Shown here in pieces: positions 1-11,449 of a DNA stretch of 64,000 nucleotides. Position 1 is the stretch's first letter. Each line of letters starts with the position of its first letter. The translations under genes and the position numbers were made by a program. Source of the DNA: Adenophora triphylla var. japonica (Eukaryota; Streptophyta; Magnoliopsida; Asterales; Campanulaceae); contig JAFEMH010001480.1 of NCBI GenBank assembly GCA_022495995.1, positions 1 through 64,000 on the forward strand. Reading direction: 5' to 3'. Below the pieces are notes generated by a model. It saw only the letters and a list, made by a program, of their open reading frames with translations. It was not told the DNA's origin and searched no databases.

Positions 1-407
1 TTTCCTCGATTTGAGGAATGCGCAATGATGGAGAATATTTGGGAATGATGATGTTCCACTGAGCAATAAGGTCCGTGCGGACCATCTTGCATGCAAAGAG
101 GTCAAAGTACGGACCAACTCTGCATGGAAGTCATCATTTCTCCGGGATTTGAGGGAATATTGTGGACTTTAAGGGGATTTAGTAATCATTGAAACAAAGA
201 GGTCCGTACGGACCTTAATTGCTTACGATTTCTGAAAATTCCCAAAGGTCCTTTTGTCCCTTTTATCCCGGAAAGGCTCCTCCCTTGGTTTGGTCGGGGG
301 TTTGAGAGGGTTTTGAGAGGGTTTTGAGTGAGAGAGGTCTCAGGCTGCGTGGATGAGTGCGGTGTTTCCGGGTGTTTGAAAGGGAGTGATCCAGTTGGGG
401 TACTTAC
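1..407 (-). repeat. Partial 3' LTR of element A
   Basis: The sequence matches 12506-12915, including the run that ends ggggtactta. The terminal CA of the LTR is damaged here: the sequence reads tacttac directly followed by gaagcccc, where B has tacttaca then gaagcccc. It contains three copies of the GGTCCGTACGGACC palindrome: a near-perfect one at 70-83, a degenerate one at 100-115 and a perfect one at 201-214. Confidence 0.85.
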
Positions 408-600
408 GAAGCCCCTCGACGAGCGTCACTTATGAAAGAAGTGGGGTCGCCGATAAGATAAGGGTCCTAATCTGGATCGCGTCTTTGGGAGAGGAAGTGG
501 CCAGTGAGGGTCAAAGTGAGGACGTGGTGGTGTCCTTTTGGGTGGACCGTTTAGGTCGATAATTGGACCACGTGATAGGATTCCTACGTATCCCCGGCGG
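408..600 (-). other. 3' untranslated region of element A next to the LTR
   Basis: The stretch begins gaagcccctcgacg, as does the same site in B (34169 onward). It holds the 3'-UTR segment that in B runs into the tandem arrays. The G-rich minus-strand run cgaggggcttc beside the LTR is the best candidate polypurine tract, although it is short. No coding sequence is supported. Confidence 0.5.
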
Positions 601-2312
601 GAATCAAGCACAGTCGTAGTTCGGGTGTGGGGTGAGTGTTACGCGAATGCGGGCGTGGTGGTGCCACAGCAGGTGTTGTGTGACCGCGAGGTCGGTGGTG
701 AGGACGTGGTGGCGTCTGGGTGACCGCATAGGTTGATGGTAAGGACGTGGTGGCGTCTGGGTGGCCGTATAGGTCGGTGATAAGGGCGTGGTGGCGTCAC
801 AGGTGGCCGTATAGGTCGGTGATAGGACGTGGTGGCGTCTGGGTGGCCGTATAGGTCGGTGATAAGGACGTGGTGGCGTCTGGGTGACCGTATAGGTCGG
901 TGATGAGGACGTGGTGGCGTCTGGTGGCCGTATAGGTCGGTGATGAGGGCGTGGTGGCGTCACAGGTGGCCCGTATAGGTCGGTGATAAGGACGTGGTGG
1001 CGTCTGGGTGGCCGTATAGGTCGGTGATAAGGGCGTGGTGGCGTCCTGGGTGACCGTTGGGTCGGTGATAAGGACGTGGTGGCGTCCAGGGTGGCCGTAT
1101 AGGTCGGTGATAAGGGCGTGGTGGCGTCACTGGGTGGCCGTATAGGTCGGTGATAAGGGCGTGGTGGCGTCTGGGTGGCCGTATAGGTCGGTGATAAGGA
1201 ACGTGGTGGCGTCGGGGTGGCCGTATAGGTCGGTGATAAGGACGTGGTGGCGTCTGGTGGCCGTATAGGTCGGTGATAAGGACGTGGTGGCGTCAGGGGT
1301 GGCCGTATAGGTCGGGTGATAAGGAGACGTGGTGGCGTCACGGGATGGCCGTATAGGTCGGTGATAAGGAGCGTGGTGGCGTCACTGGGTGGCCAAATAT
1401 AGGTCGGTGATAGGAGCGTGGTGGCGTCACGGGTGGCCGTATAGGTCGGTGATAAGGACGTGGTGGCGTCACAGGTGACCGTATAGGTCGGTGATAAGGG
1501 CGTGGTGGCGTCTGGTGGCCGTATAGGTCGGTGATAAGGGCGTGGTGGCGTCTGGGTGGCCGTATAGGTCGGTGATAAGGGCGTGGTGGCGTCTGGGTGG
1601 CCGTATAGGTCGGTGATAGGGCGTGGTGGCGTCACAGGTGGCCGTATAGGTCGGTGATAAGGGACGTGGTGGCGTCTGGGTGACCGTATAGGTCGGTGAT
1701 AAGGACGTAGTGGCGTCTGGGTGGCCGTATAGGTCGGTGATAAGGGCGTGGTGGCGTCACAGGTGATCGTATAGGTCGGTGATAAGGACGTGGTGGCGTC
1801 TGGGTGGCCGTATAGGTCGGTGATAAGGGCGTAGTGGCGTCTGGGTGGCCGTATAGGTCGGTGATAAGAGCGTGGTGGCGTCTGGGTGACCGTATAGGTC
1901 GGTGATAAGGGCGTGGTGGCGTCTGGGTGGCCGTATAGGTCGGTGATAAGGGCGTGGTGGCGTCGGGGTGGCCGTATAGGTCGGTGATAGAGACGTGGTG
2001 GCGTCTGGGTGGCCAGTATAGGTCGGTGATAGAGACGTGGTGGCGTCTGGGTGGCCGTATAGGTCGGTGATAAGGGCGTGGTGGCGTCACTGGGTGGCCG
2101 TATAGGTCGGTGATAAGGAACGTGGTGGCGTCAGGGTGGCCGTATAGGTCGGTGATAAGGGCGTGGTGGCGTCTGGGTGGCCGTATAGGTCGGTGATAAG
2201 GACGTGGTGGCGTCTGGGTGGCCGTATAGGTCGGTGATAAGGGCGTGGTGGCGTCTGGGTGACCGTATAGGTCGGTGATAAGGGCGTGGTGGCGTCACGG
2301 GATGGAAGTTTT
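600..2312. repeat. 41-bp minisatellite, about 40 units, in the 3' UTR of element A
   Basis: Imperfect head-to-tail units of 41 bp share the core gtggccgtataggtcggtga followed by taagggcgtggtggcgtc. Small indels and substitutions occur throughout, for example taagg versus tagag and ggtgg versus ggatgg. By length there are about forty units. The same unit occurs only about six times at the equivalent place in B (34440-34705), so the array has expanded in A. Long minus-strand open frames of repeated proline-arginine-rich peptides cross it, but they follow from the repeat and are not taken as genes. Tandem arrays between pol and the 3' LTR are known in Tat/Ogre elements and are regarded as seeds of satellites. 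Confidence 0.93.
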
Positions 2313-3085
2313 ACGATTTTCCTAATCCCGGGTGGTTTAGGGCCTTCCAGGCGGAGAATGGTGTGAGGACTTGAATCGTCTTCGGTGCGGTTGGTGCCAC
2401 GGCCCGGAGGACTTTGAATTGTCATCGCGGCGGTGGTGCCATTTGTGTTTTGCATGTTGATGTAGAAAGGTCGGACTTACGATGGCTTGCCGGTGCTTGA
2501 GCTGCCGTTGAAGTGGGCAAGGATGATGGCCGATGATTGCTTCACCATTTGGCGTTTTGGGAGGCGCTTCGTGCCTTGGGACTTGTACTCGCGTGCTTGT
2601 TTTGCCGTTGAGTGGGCGAGAATGATGGTCGGTGCTGGGGATATGCAGTCTTGCATGACTTCCCTTTGACTTGTTGGGGGGAGGAGCTCGGGCTTACTTT
2701 GATGGCCGGTGCTTGCGTTGCCGTTGAGGTGGGCGAAGTTCGGGCTTACATCGGCTAGGTGCTTGAATTCTTGGGGATGCATGACCTGTAGGGGCCCTTT
2801 TACATTGGGAAGATGACTTGGACCTTCGGTGAGTTGAGTTGTCGTTGAGCGTTTGGAGGCGTCTTGTGCCTTGATATTCGTCTTTGGGAGGTATTGGCTC
2901 CTTCTTGAATTGCCGTTGAGCGGGCGTTGGTTGGAATTGCCGTTGGAGTGGCGAGGATCGGTCTTACGTTTGATGGCCGATGGTTGATTTGCCGTTGAAG
3001 TGGGCGAGGTCGGTCTTACGCTTGGCCCGGGGATTGATTTGAAGGGTTAGGGACCATTACGCACTTGGATTTCTTTGGACTTCGA
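2313..3085. other. Non-coding 3' region of element A with degenerate repeats
   Basis: The stretch corresponds to B around 34870-36000. It contains irregular repeats of the phrase gatggccggtgcttg...ttgccgttgagtgggcgag, spaced roughly 50-120 bp. Near 3085 it joins directly to sequence equivalent to B position 38365, so about 2.3 kb present in B is missing. Short open frames here have no recognisable domain. Confidence 0.6.
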
Positions 3086-3995
3086 GAGGTACCTTGACGG
3101 TGTCGGTGCCGAGGGAGTTCATCTTGTACGGAGAGGGAATACGGGGCCTTCGTGAGGAGGAAGGCGGGAGCTTGAGTCTTCAGCGCGGAGAGAGAAGGCT
3201 GGCCGCGAGGCTCCCTGAGGTTCCGATCTGGGACCGGATTTCACGCGTACGTCAGCGGGGACGGATCGAGGAGGAGGGTGTGCATGCCCGTTCGGAGCTT
3301 GAGCTCACTGCTTGCCTGAAGTGGACCCAAACGGATCGGTGAGTGTGCGGCTCTTTTCCATCTTGGCATCTTTTACTGCGTTTTTTTTTTTTTTTTTTTT
3401 TTGTTGTTGAGTATAAGCGCATTTGATGAGCGTTTCCACTGGCTTCTTGTTGGTGCGAGGTCCAGGGAGAGCCTACGATATCTTGACTCGCCGTTACGTG
3501 GCGATGCGCTCCTTTGCTAAGAAGATGGCGTCGAAGGTGTCTGTCGGTCTTCGCGTCGTGTGCGCGCGTACGAGCCTATGCCTTCGAGGCATTCCGTGGG
3601 CGTTCCTCCGCCTAGAGCCGAGCCGGAGCCGCAGCGGGAGGGGCCTTTGAGGCGGCATAGCATGGATGCCGGGACTTCTTCGGGAGGCTGCGGGGGCCTT
3701 CGAGGAGCAGCCCTTTTATCGGTTCATGCCTCCGCACGGCGCGCGGGGTGAGGGTTCCTCGAGCCTTCTTTCTTTTGATCCTTTCGCCGGATTTGATCCT
3801 TTGAGTACTTCTCGTGGGAGCCTCGGGCGGGTGCTCGGTATTCCAGACGATGAGGATGTGACGGGCGGAGTTATTTGGGATGCCCGAGCTTTTCCTTGGA
3901 GGATCTTGGCGAGGATGATGATGATGAGGATTACAGTAGTATTCATTTGCTTTCCCTCTTTTCATATCCCTCTCTCTTTTTTTTTTTTTGTTTAG
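3085..3995 (+). pseudogene. Remnant of antisense plant-mobile-domain gene 1 in element A
   Basis: This is the wreck of the gene that is nearly whole in B at 36275-39187. Only the end of exon 3 (3085-3345, frameshifted) and exon 4 (about 3440-3930) remain; exons 1 and 2, with the conserved mobile-domain core, are deleted. Exon 4 keeps recognisable pieces such as LTRRYVAMRSFAKKMASK and the phrase FDPFAGFDP. The intron between exons 3 and 4 has become a poly-T run (3382-3402). Frameshifts break every remaining piece, so no product is expected. Confidence 0.75.
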
Positions 3996-4281
3996 CAACA
4001 GACATTTTTGGGTACCTGTAATAAAACACATGTATTTGCATGGCAAACAGTATTTTATTTTTAAGATGTAATGTCATTTATTTTTGTGATTCAGAATTGT
4101 CCTAGAAATTGTTGCTATTATTATTTTTATTTTTGTACATGCCACGTGAGTGAGAGTGCGTTTGTGGGTAGTGTTGGTTTGCGGAAATGGCTTTGGCAGT
4201 GTTTGGGCTTGTTTGGAGCAAGGTTTCTTGAGGACAGTGGTTTTTGTCTTGTTTTGGGGAAATGGGTTACATTTGCAAGGA

Positions 4282-4325
4282 GGTCCGTACGGACATACTT
4301 AGCATGCAAAGAGGTCGTACGGACC
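4282..4325 (+). promoter_or_regulatory. Palindrome pair upstream of antisense gene 2 remnant (element A)
   Basis: GGTCCGTACGGAC at 4282 and a shortened GGTCGTACGGACC at about 4312 are separated by the spacer ending agcatgcaaaga. The same motif and spacer occur in the LTR promoters of this family. The pair lies about 120 bp upstream of the ATG at 4443, exactly as the pair at 39505-39549 lies upstream of gene 2 in B. Confidence 0.6.
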
Positions 4326-4442
4326 CAACCTTGCTTTGGGAAGGACATAAATGCTTTCCGGTGCACAGTTCTTCCTCATTTTCCCATTTGCGGCCATTTT
4401 CGAGCTTTCTTCCCCATTTTCTCTAGGAACCTCCATTTTTGC

Positions 4443-5975
4443 CATGGATTCTTCGTATGTCCCTAGAATTTTGCCGAGGCTTTCGCGGGAGAGGCAAGCA
4501 CACTTCCTTGAGCGGTTGAAAACGTGGATGCGGCGCCGTATGAGGCATCGAGACGGGCTTTCGAGGTAAGGTTTCGTCTTTGCTCGGTTTTGGTCTTTTA
4601 AGGAGTTGGTTTCTGATTGGGATTTGTTGCGGGCTGCCGCGAAGATTACAGGATGTTAGGAGGCACGTGTCTTGTTTCTCCTACAATGAAATGGTGCCCA
4701 CTTTTGAGGATTTTCGGGCTTTGATTGGAGGACCGGAGGTGGAGGCCATCTCGCTTCCTTTGGTTGGTGGTGCTTCTTGTGAGCGTGAAGCTTGCGAGAC
4801 TTTCTTCGTACTTCGTTGGAAGAAGTGCGGGGCATGATCCTCGGTCGGGTCATATCGACATTTCTGGCTACTTAGGAGCGGTTCATGGTTGATGATGAGA
4901 GTGACGTCTCTTGGGATGTATTTGCCTTGTGTACGATAGCGACGCTCTTTACAGTCGGCTCCCTTGGCATTTGTGATGGCGCTTTGCTAGATGTGGTAGG
5001 GCACTGCGAGCTGGAGAGGATATTGTCCCGTTGGTCTTTGGGGAGACTCTTCATGGTATCGACCGTCGCGGCCCAGGGATCGTTTTATGAGAGGGGAAGC
5101 CCCGCTTTGCTCACCTTGTAGGCTGCGAGAGAGACTCCGAGGCCATGCCAGGAAGGCTCCGCGTCGTTTAGCCCGTGGTCATTTGCTCAGCGACCTCTTG
5201 TGTTGGATATGGATCGAGTCAAGTGCAGGAGAGATGGATGGCACGGCTTGAGTACGCATCGAGATCCATTTGGTGGGTTCCGCCTTTGGAGGATTGAGAC
5301 CGGGAGGATCTTGCGAGGGAAGGGTCCTACGTTGTCGAGTTCCGAGGTTTGTCTTGGTCCTCCTTCTATATTCCGTCGCTTGTTTCCGGCGGTTTGGGAT
5401 GAAGCGAGAGCCTTTGTTGGGGCAGGATGACCTTGCTCACTGCGGAGAATAGCTCCCTCTTTGTATGGCAGCCCGGGTGCCTTCTTGTATTTTACGAGGT
5501 ATGGAAGTATTCCGCTTTCCCTCTGTGGTACTCCTTAGGCGTCGGGAGAGTGTCGTGTTGACGACTCGATATCGGCACAGTATGAGCGGCGTGTTAGGCG
5601 ATCCCAAGTGGTCTTGGAAAGCGGGCGTGTAGCGATTGCAGGACCCGGTTGTCGTAGTAGCTATTGCCTTAGGAGTGCCGAAGCACAGTCCGACCCTTTG
5701 GATGTGACGGGAGACGCTTTGTTTGACTACGAGACTAGAGTTGACCAGGCGACGGGGAGAGGTCCTCTTTACGGCTCGCGAGGAGGAGATCCGAGCCGAA
5801 GCACGGGCGAATGAAGCCACGAGAGCTGCTTGGATTATTTGACTCTGAGGAGGACCCCGGATCTCGGGCGAGAGACGCGAGTTGGTTCACGTGAAGCGAA
5901 AGAAGACTCGCGGGGACGAGGGAAGAAAGGAAAGAATGGCGAGGGACAAGCGCGAGATGGCGCGGAATGACCTCC
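4443..5975 (+). pseudogene. Remnant of antisense plant-mobile-domain gene 2 in element A
   Basis: The stretch is collinear with the gene at 39667-41000 in B. It starts at the same ATG (MDSSYVPRILPRLSRERQ) but is broken by a stop near 4567 and many small indels. Recognisable pieces include RRHVSCFSYNEMVPTFEDF and IGGPEVEAISLPL around 4660-4760 and a C-terminal REEEIRAEARANEATRAA region near 5780-5820. At about 5488 this copy keeps TGG (Trp) where B has TGA, which helps tell which lesion in B is recent. It is a dead copy. Confidence 0.8.
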
Positions 5976-6770
5976 TAAGTATCCATTCATTGCATTGCAA
6001 ACACATTATTAGTTAAATGTATTAAAATTTGTCTTTTAGCATGTTGTGAACTTGAGAGTAGACCGTGCTTGAACTCATCAAGAAATGTTGTAACCGTTAG
6101 TGATTTGTGATTTACTTTTAAAGCTTTGTCGAGACGCAAGATCTCTTGTTTGCCTTTGCTTTTGTTGTGCACTTTGTCGGCGTCCATCTTTGGACTTTTA
6201 CATTTGCATCTGCGGGTGAAAGCGATGCAGGCCACTGCGCAATCCCCTTTCTTGAGGCTTTGTGCTTGGGCGAGAGGTTGAATGCTCCCACGACAAGTCG
6301 TTCGACGGTCTTTTCGTAGATTCCTTGCCGCTTGTTGGCGTCGGGCTCTTGACCTCAATTTCGCGGCTTACGCTTGAGCTTCTTTTGTTTTTTTGTGAGC
6401 CCTTGCTCGAGCTCTTTTTTTGAAGCGCGTGAGGGCGAAGGCAAGCCCCAGCTTGGAAGTAGACATGAGTCGGTCGTTTGATCTTTGAGTGACCCTCGGA
6501 TGTCCTTTGATGTTGCCGCCCTTGGAGTTTGACTTGGTCAAGGTGGCTAGGGCGTGTTCTTGAAAAGTGCGGAGCTTGATGGAGGTCTTGGTTGACATTC
6601 AAACTTTTGACTTTTTGTGTATTTTTAGACCAGGACCAATTAAGGTTGCCTACGTTCCCCCGGACTAGAGGGCTCGGAGTGCGTAGTTCGACACTACATG
6701 GAGTGCCCGAGATGCACGGTTGTTCTTCTTCGGGCGAAGTATCTGCGAAGTTTGCTTCCGTTATTTGGAT
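5976..6770. other. Spacer between antisense genes and integrase in element A
   Basis: The stretch aligns with 41170-41975 in B. It holds the shared end of the plus-strand gene region (poly-A-signal-like attaaaat near 6025) and the downstream end of the minus-strand pol region. Open frames on the minus strand are lysine- and arginine-rich but differ from those of B by frameshifts, so no protein is called. Confidence 0.5.
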
Positions 6771-8050
6771 TCGCTGAAGGGATTGCCGTCTAGGTACGGT
6801 AGCTTCATGGCGCCTCAGGAGAAGATCTTTTGAACCACGAAAGGGCCGATCCATGTGGGTTCCCATTTTCCCGGTGGGTTGGTTCGAGTAGGAGGCTTTC
6901 TTTGAGTACAAGGTCACCTTCCACGATGTCTCGGGATTTGACTTTCTTGTCGAAAGCTCTAGCCATCTGCTTTGATAGGCTCGGACGTGTTCCATTGCCT
7001 TTAGTCGTCGCTCACCTAGCAGAGCCAATTCGTCGTGTCGGCTTCGGAGCCATTCGGCTTCGTTGATGTCATTTTCAGCGGCGCTCGGAGTGAGGGAATT
7101 TCTAGCTCGATGGGAAGGGCTGCTTCCATCCCGTACGTCGGGGCAAATGGGGTTTCTCCGTGGGCATTACGGCCCGATGTGCGGTAGCCCCAAAGTGCAA
7201 GGTGCAGCTTCTCGGGCCAATCTCGTCCTCGGGTGGTCATTTTTCGGATGATCCGTTCGAGGGTTTTGTTTCTTTGCTTCCACGGCGCCATTTGTTTGTG
7301 GCCGGTAGGGAGAAGATTTGTGGCGTGTGATTTTGAATTCAGCCGACGATGCTGTCTGAATTCTCCTTCGAAATGTGAGCCGTTGTCTGATATGACCTCA
7401 TTTGGGATGCCGTATCGGCATATGATGTTTTCTTTGAGGAAATGTGCGACCTTTTTGGAGGTGAGTACCTTGTAGGACTTGGCTTCGACCCATTTGGTGA
7501 AGTAGTCGATGGCTACTAAGATGAACTCGTGACCGTTGCTTTGCTGGCGGAGCGATTTTCCCGATGACGTCAATTCCCAAGTGGCAAAGGGCGAGAGTGT
7601 AGTCATGCAGTAGAGATCGTGGGGCGGTAGATGATTGAGGTTGGAGAACCGTTGGCACTTGTCGCAGCTTCGGACAAAGTGGATGCGATCTGCCTCCATG
7701 GAGATCCAGTAGTAGCCCATCCTGAGAATGATTTGCATCAGGGCTCTGACATTCATGTGGGGACCGCAAGCCCCGTTGTGGACTTCGTTCATGAACTGGC
7801 TTGCTTCTTCTTGACTGATGCAGCGTAGGAGTGGCCCATAGTAGCGTTTCTTGTATAGCATGTCCCCGAGGATGACGAAGTGAGAGGCAAGGCGTTTTAG
7901 GGCCATGATGCTCTTGGTTTTGACCCCTTCTGTGTGTGGGTCTTCCTTGTTCATGAAGGTGGTTTCCCGCTCTTGAGGTGTGGGAAGATCTGGTTTGTCT
8001 TTGAAATGGCGTCGGACTTGCGTCTCTTTGGCTCTTGAGCAATCTTGCAA
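6771..8050 (-). pseudogene. Integrase remnant of element A pol
   Basis: The largest open piece is 7016-8050 on the minus strand. It shows the H2C2 zinc-binding region (HNGACGPHMN ... CDKCQRF), then WVEAKSYKVLTSKKVAHF and the core SDNGSHFEG. A frameshift after GEFRQ scrambles the central part, and the expected ID of the first catalytic Asp is lost in the run ATWELTSSGK. The C-terminal domain is further frameshifted (6771-7016). Upstream the frame runs, near 8010, straight into a linker that in B lies about 2 kb away on the other side of RT-RNase H. The copy is inactive. Confidence 0.88.
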
Positions 8051-9300
8051 ATCGTTGTGATTAAAACCTTCTCGCGGCTTGGGCCCGGTTTTCTCTCGTT
8101 TGACAACATGCTTAAAGATGTGCTTAATGTATTGTTCGTTTAATGGGTGTCCGCTTCTTTATCAAGTGAATCGTTATTAACTGTTTGTGTGTTAGTTAAT
8201 TTATCGGTTGTTAAAGATGCAATGAAGAGATACTCGGAAAGATCGAAGCATTCATTAAGAGCATACGGGAATACATTATTGGCAATGAGTTCGTAATCTT
8301 ACGGCGTGAGGCCATCGGATGACTCGAGAGACTCAAATTCAAAGCTAATGGACTCGGGATGAGTTTTGACACTAGACAATTTAGGACTCGAGGGGTCGGA
8401 CCAAGTTGTTCGATCATGTCCTTTTTCTTTGGCCGGGCAACTGGGTCCCGGAGAAGGTGGCCGCTTATTGAGTGGCAATGAGCTTGATAGGAGATGGGGC
8501 TTGAAAGGCTTTATGTCACCGTTCCCGATCATTGCTATCACGAGAGTTATCGAAACAAAATCGATTAGATCAGGCATCTCGATTTCTTCTTTGAAGAGCG
8601 AGGTGGAGCGGTGGTTCGTCCCACGCATCGTCTGCGGAGTCTCTTGCTTTTGTCTTGGGCATTACTAGCTCGAATGCGGACTCGTCCCGCTTGTTGAAGG
8701 CGGAGTGTTGACGAGAGAGTTTTCGAGTTCTTCCGCCAAAGAGGAGTTTTTTCGAACCAAAATTCATTGTGAATAGTGGTGGTTGTGGATCCCGGTAGAG
8801 GCGGTGTGTCGAGAAATGCTCTTCGGACGGGATTTGGCTTGAGGCCTACGAATCTTGCCGGGTTACTGCTGGAGCTTGTCCATGGTTGTCGGCCGCTTTG
8901 TTTGGCGATCAGCTCTGTTCCCTTTGCAGGATCTTCTTCCAAGTTGCCGGCCTTCCTTGTGAAGTACTTGGTCATGTCGAAGCTGTAAGGACGAAGATCG
9001 GAGATTGCGTGCAAGCCTCTTTTGTTATACGTGGAGCGTTTTCGTGCGGCTCGCTTGTCCTCCATAATGTGTTCGGGAGTAGGAGAGTATCCCAGTAGTG
9101 CGAGGTATTACATTCTTTGATATTGATGATGCATTGAGTGCCACGATGGCGTTTTCCCAAACCGAGCCCGGGATGTAGTTCATGTGCTTCATCATTTTCA
9201 TCGGGGAGGGATCTTGTCCCAAATCAAAGGCGAGGTCTATGTGGCACACTTGGGCCTTTGGGCTTTCGATGGTGAACCCTGTTAACATCATGCCATCATC
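8051..9300 (-). pseudogene. Protease-RT linker remnant of element A
   Basis: The stretch corresponds to 45270-46500 in B. It retains fragments such as GLTP, FEFESLESSDGLTP, AISDLRPYSFDMTKYF and MMLTGFTIESPKAQVCHIDL in different frames of the minus strand. The linker is characteristic of this Tat family, but its function is unknown to me. Several frameshifts and stops are present and RT itself is absent from this element. Confidence 0.7.
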
Positions 9301-10194
9301 GTCGGGTTTGATTTCTAAGACAGGGACGCCGTTGGTATCGGTCCTTTCATTGACTATCTTTGTCGCCGTAGATGATGGTCATATCTGTTCCTTGGGACGA
9401 ACTTTACGCACCGATGGAGAGTGGATGCCACCCCATTGATCGATGTAGCCAAGGGCGTCCCAAAATGGCAGTGAATGTGATCGGGATGTCGATGACTTGG
9501 AAGTACATCGGGACCACTTGTTTTCCAAACCAAAGGTTCAAGGTGGCTATTCCCAGGCGGGCGGGATGTTGAGTCGTATGCCTTGATTGCACGAGTCGAG
9601 GTTTTAGATCGCTTGCTTTGATCCCTAGCAAATCCATCATTTTGGGTGGAAGGACGTTCATGGATGATCCCCCATCTACCAATACCCGAGGAGACGGCGC
9701 TCGTCCGGTTGAATCATTATGTAGAGAGGCTCGTTGTGGTCGGCCCCAAATTTTGGAAGATCGAGTTACGTGAAGGTGATGATATTGCTTTGTAATTGAC
9801 GTTGCCAATCATCCTAGCGCCTCCTCGGGTGTCACCGTGATGGGAACCATGGTGCAGGCCGAGGCTTTCTTCCAACTTGAGCTTGTGCGGGTAAGATGAA
9901 GTGAGTAAGGACCAGAGTGAGATGTTAGCCTGAGTGCGCTTGAGCTGTGTCAAGACAGGATCTTCAGCCTTTGGGTCCAGGGTTTCAGCTTCTTTGGCGT
10001 TTCTTGATGGCTTCGAAGGCTCGCAGCACCTCCTCCATTGTCTGGAGATTCCTTAGTGGCGGGGTTCCGTTTCCCTCACTGTTATCTGTTGATCCCGTCA
10101 TGGGGGAGTATTGGACGGTGCGGACCGTTGAACTGGAAGGGCTATCGGACCTTGTGACCTCAATACCGAAAAGGCGGCTTCCGGGGATTCTCAA
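9300..10194 (-). pseudogene. Gag-protease remnant of element A
   Basis: A frame at 9404-9808 carries the retropepsin motif VLVDGGSSMNVLP and the second signature ILGRPWLH, typical of Ty3/gypsy aspartic proteases. Upstream the gag part is cut short: near 10000 the sequence joins a segment equivalent to 47050 of B to one equivalent to 47880. There is also an extra stretch of about 115 bp near 9780-9890 that B lacks. Frameshifts follow the active site, so it is not functional. Confidence 0.8.
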
Positions 10195-11430
10195 CCACTC
10201 TCGGTTATTTGGAGGGTGACGGGCAAGGTTTAGACACGGGAATGGCCTAACGGGATAAAAGGGGAAAGCTCACGTGGCATGCGGTTTAGTTTCTTTTATT
10301 TTTGATTTTTTTATTTTGTTGTTTTAATTTACTTAAAACATGTTTTCTCGTAATCCTAGGTAGGTTGGAAAAGATTGCTCTTCTTTTCGCAACTATGCTA
10401 GATCCCGGGTCGATGGAGACCATACGTGCGGCTATAAGCCCCTCGTTTTGCACCTGTATTTCGACATCCGGGGTGGACAGGCCCGGGCGAGGGTCCTATA
10501 GTGCAAGCGGTTTCCACCGGCCTAAAGAAAAATCGAACCTAAGGACCGAGCTTTGTCATGTTCGTTTTGATGCGTTAGCCATGTGAATAGTGAACCGAGC
10601 CGGCCACCGAGTCAAGATCGGAGGTCAAGAGTTCGGCATTGACCTTCTCTTTACCTTGCTTGCGCAAGGGATCTCAAGTGACGTTAGGCGTTGGGTCGGG
10701 TCATATCGTCATGGGCGACGTATCAAAGGCGTGATGACATGGTGTCATGCAAGCATGGATGTATATCCGGGACGGAACATCGTCTGGGTGTAGCTTCGAA
10801 ATCAAGATCGGGTCAAGATTTTAGCATGACCTTTCATCGCTTTGCTTGCGCGAGGATCTTGAGTTCCGAGCCTTGACTCGAAAATGGCCGGCATGGTATA
10901 TGTATCCAGCCGTATGACACGGATCGGGTAAAACCAACCGAGTCCGGGACAGAGTGTGACTCAAGACTCAAACGTGCGGGGTTGACGCTTGGCTAGGATG
11001 GGATGTTTGGAATGATCCCGTGCGCGCCCAAGAGGCCTAGGAAGACCAAACGGACCGCAACCGAGACCACTCCGGTTAAGGGGTTGTAGTGTGCAAGTGT
11101 ATGTCCGAGGCGGCGGTGCGCATAGTGTGCGGTGTAACCGAGGCAGACGGTGTGAGTAGAGTGCGGTGTAACCGAGGCAAAAGAGTGCGCGTAGTGTGCG
11201 GTCTCTAAAATTCTTTTTTCGAGTAAAATAGAAAATTTTGAAGAATTTTAAATGGATGCACAGATGTATATTGATGCATTTTTTGTATTTTTATTTTTTT
11301 TGTAAAATAAAAACGAAGCACGTCTGCGCACACACACATAACGATTAAAGGAAGGGGTAAAATGAAAGTTTGACCCTCATCATCGTTTAAAAATCTTTTG
11401 TTTTGTTTAAAAGTTTTTTAAAACAAAGTG
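10195..11430 (-). other. 5' leader of element A
   Basis: The stretch is collinear with 48065-49290 of B. It has no convincing open frame. Near 11095-11205 it contains three or four copies of a short repeat (core gtgcggtgtaaccgaggca), the counterpart of the tandem repeat at 48955-49065. Long untranslated leaders are usual in Tat/Ogre elements. Confidence 0.65.
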
Positions 11431-11448
11431 TCCCCAATTAGTCGCCAA
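11431..11448 (-). other. Degenerate primer binding site of element A
   Basis: The plus strand reads tccccaattagtcgcca, ending in the CCA expected of a tRNA 3' end, two bases before the LTR. In B the same site is tccccagcggagtcgcca. The differences (agcgg to aatta) mean the site has decayed. Confidence 0.7.
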
Positions 11449-11449
11449 C

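Noticed and set aside
600..2312. CRISPR-like array
   Set aside because: Units are directly adjacent with no unique spacers, and the context is a plant retrotransposon.
604..2455. Long minus-strand open frames with repeated TPPRPYHRPIRPP-like peptides
   Set aside because: They follow from the 41-bp minisatellite and change frame with each unit indel. No start context or domain supports a protein.
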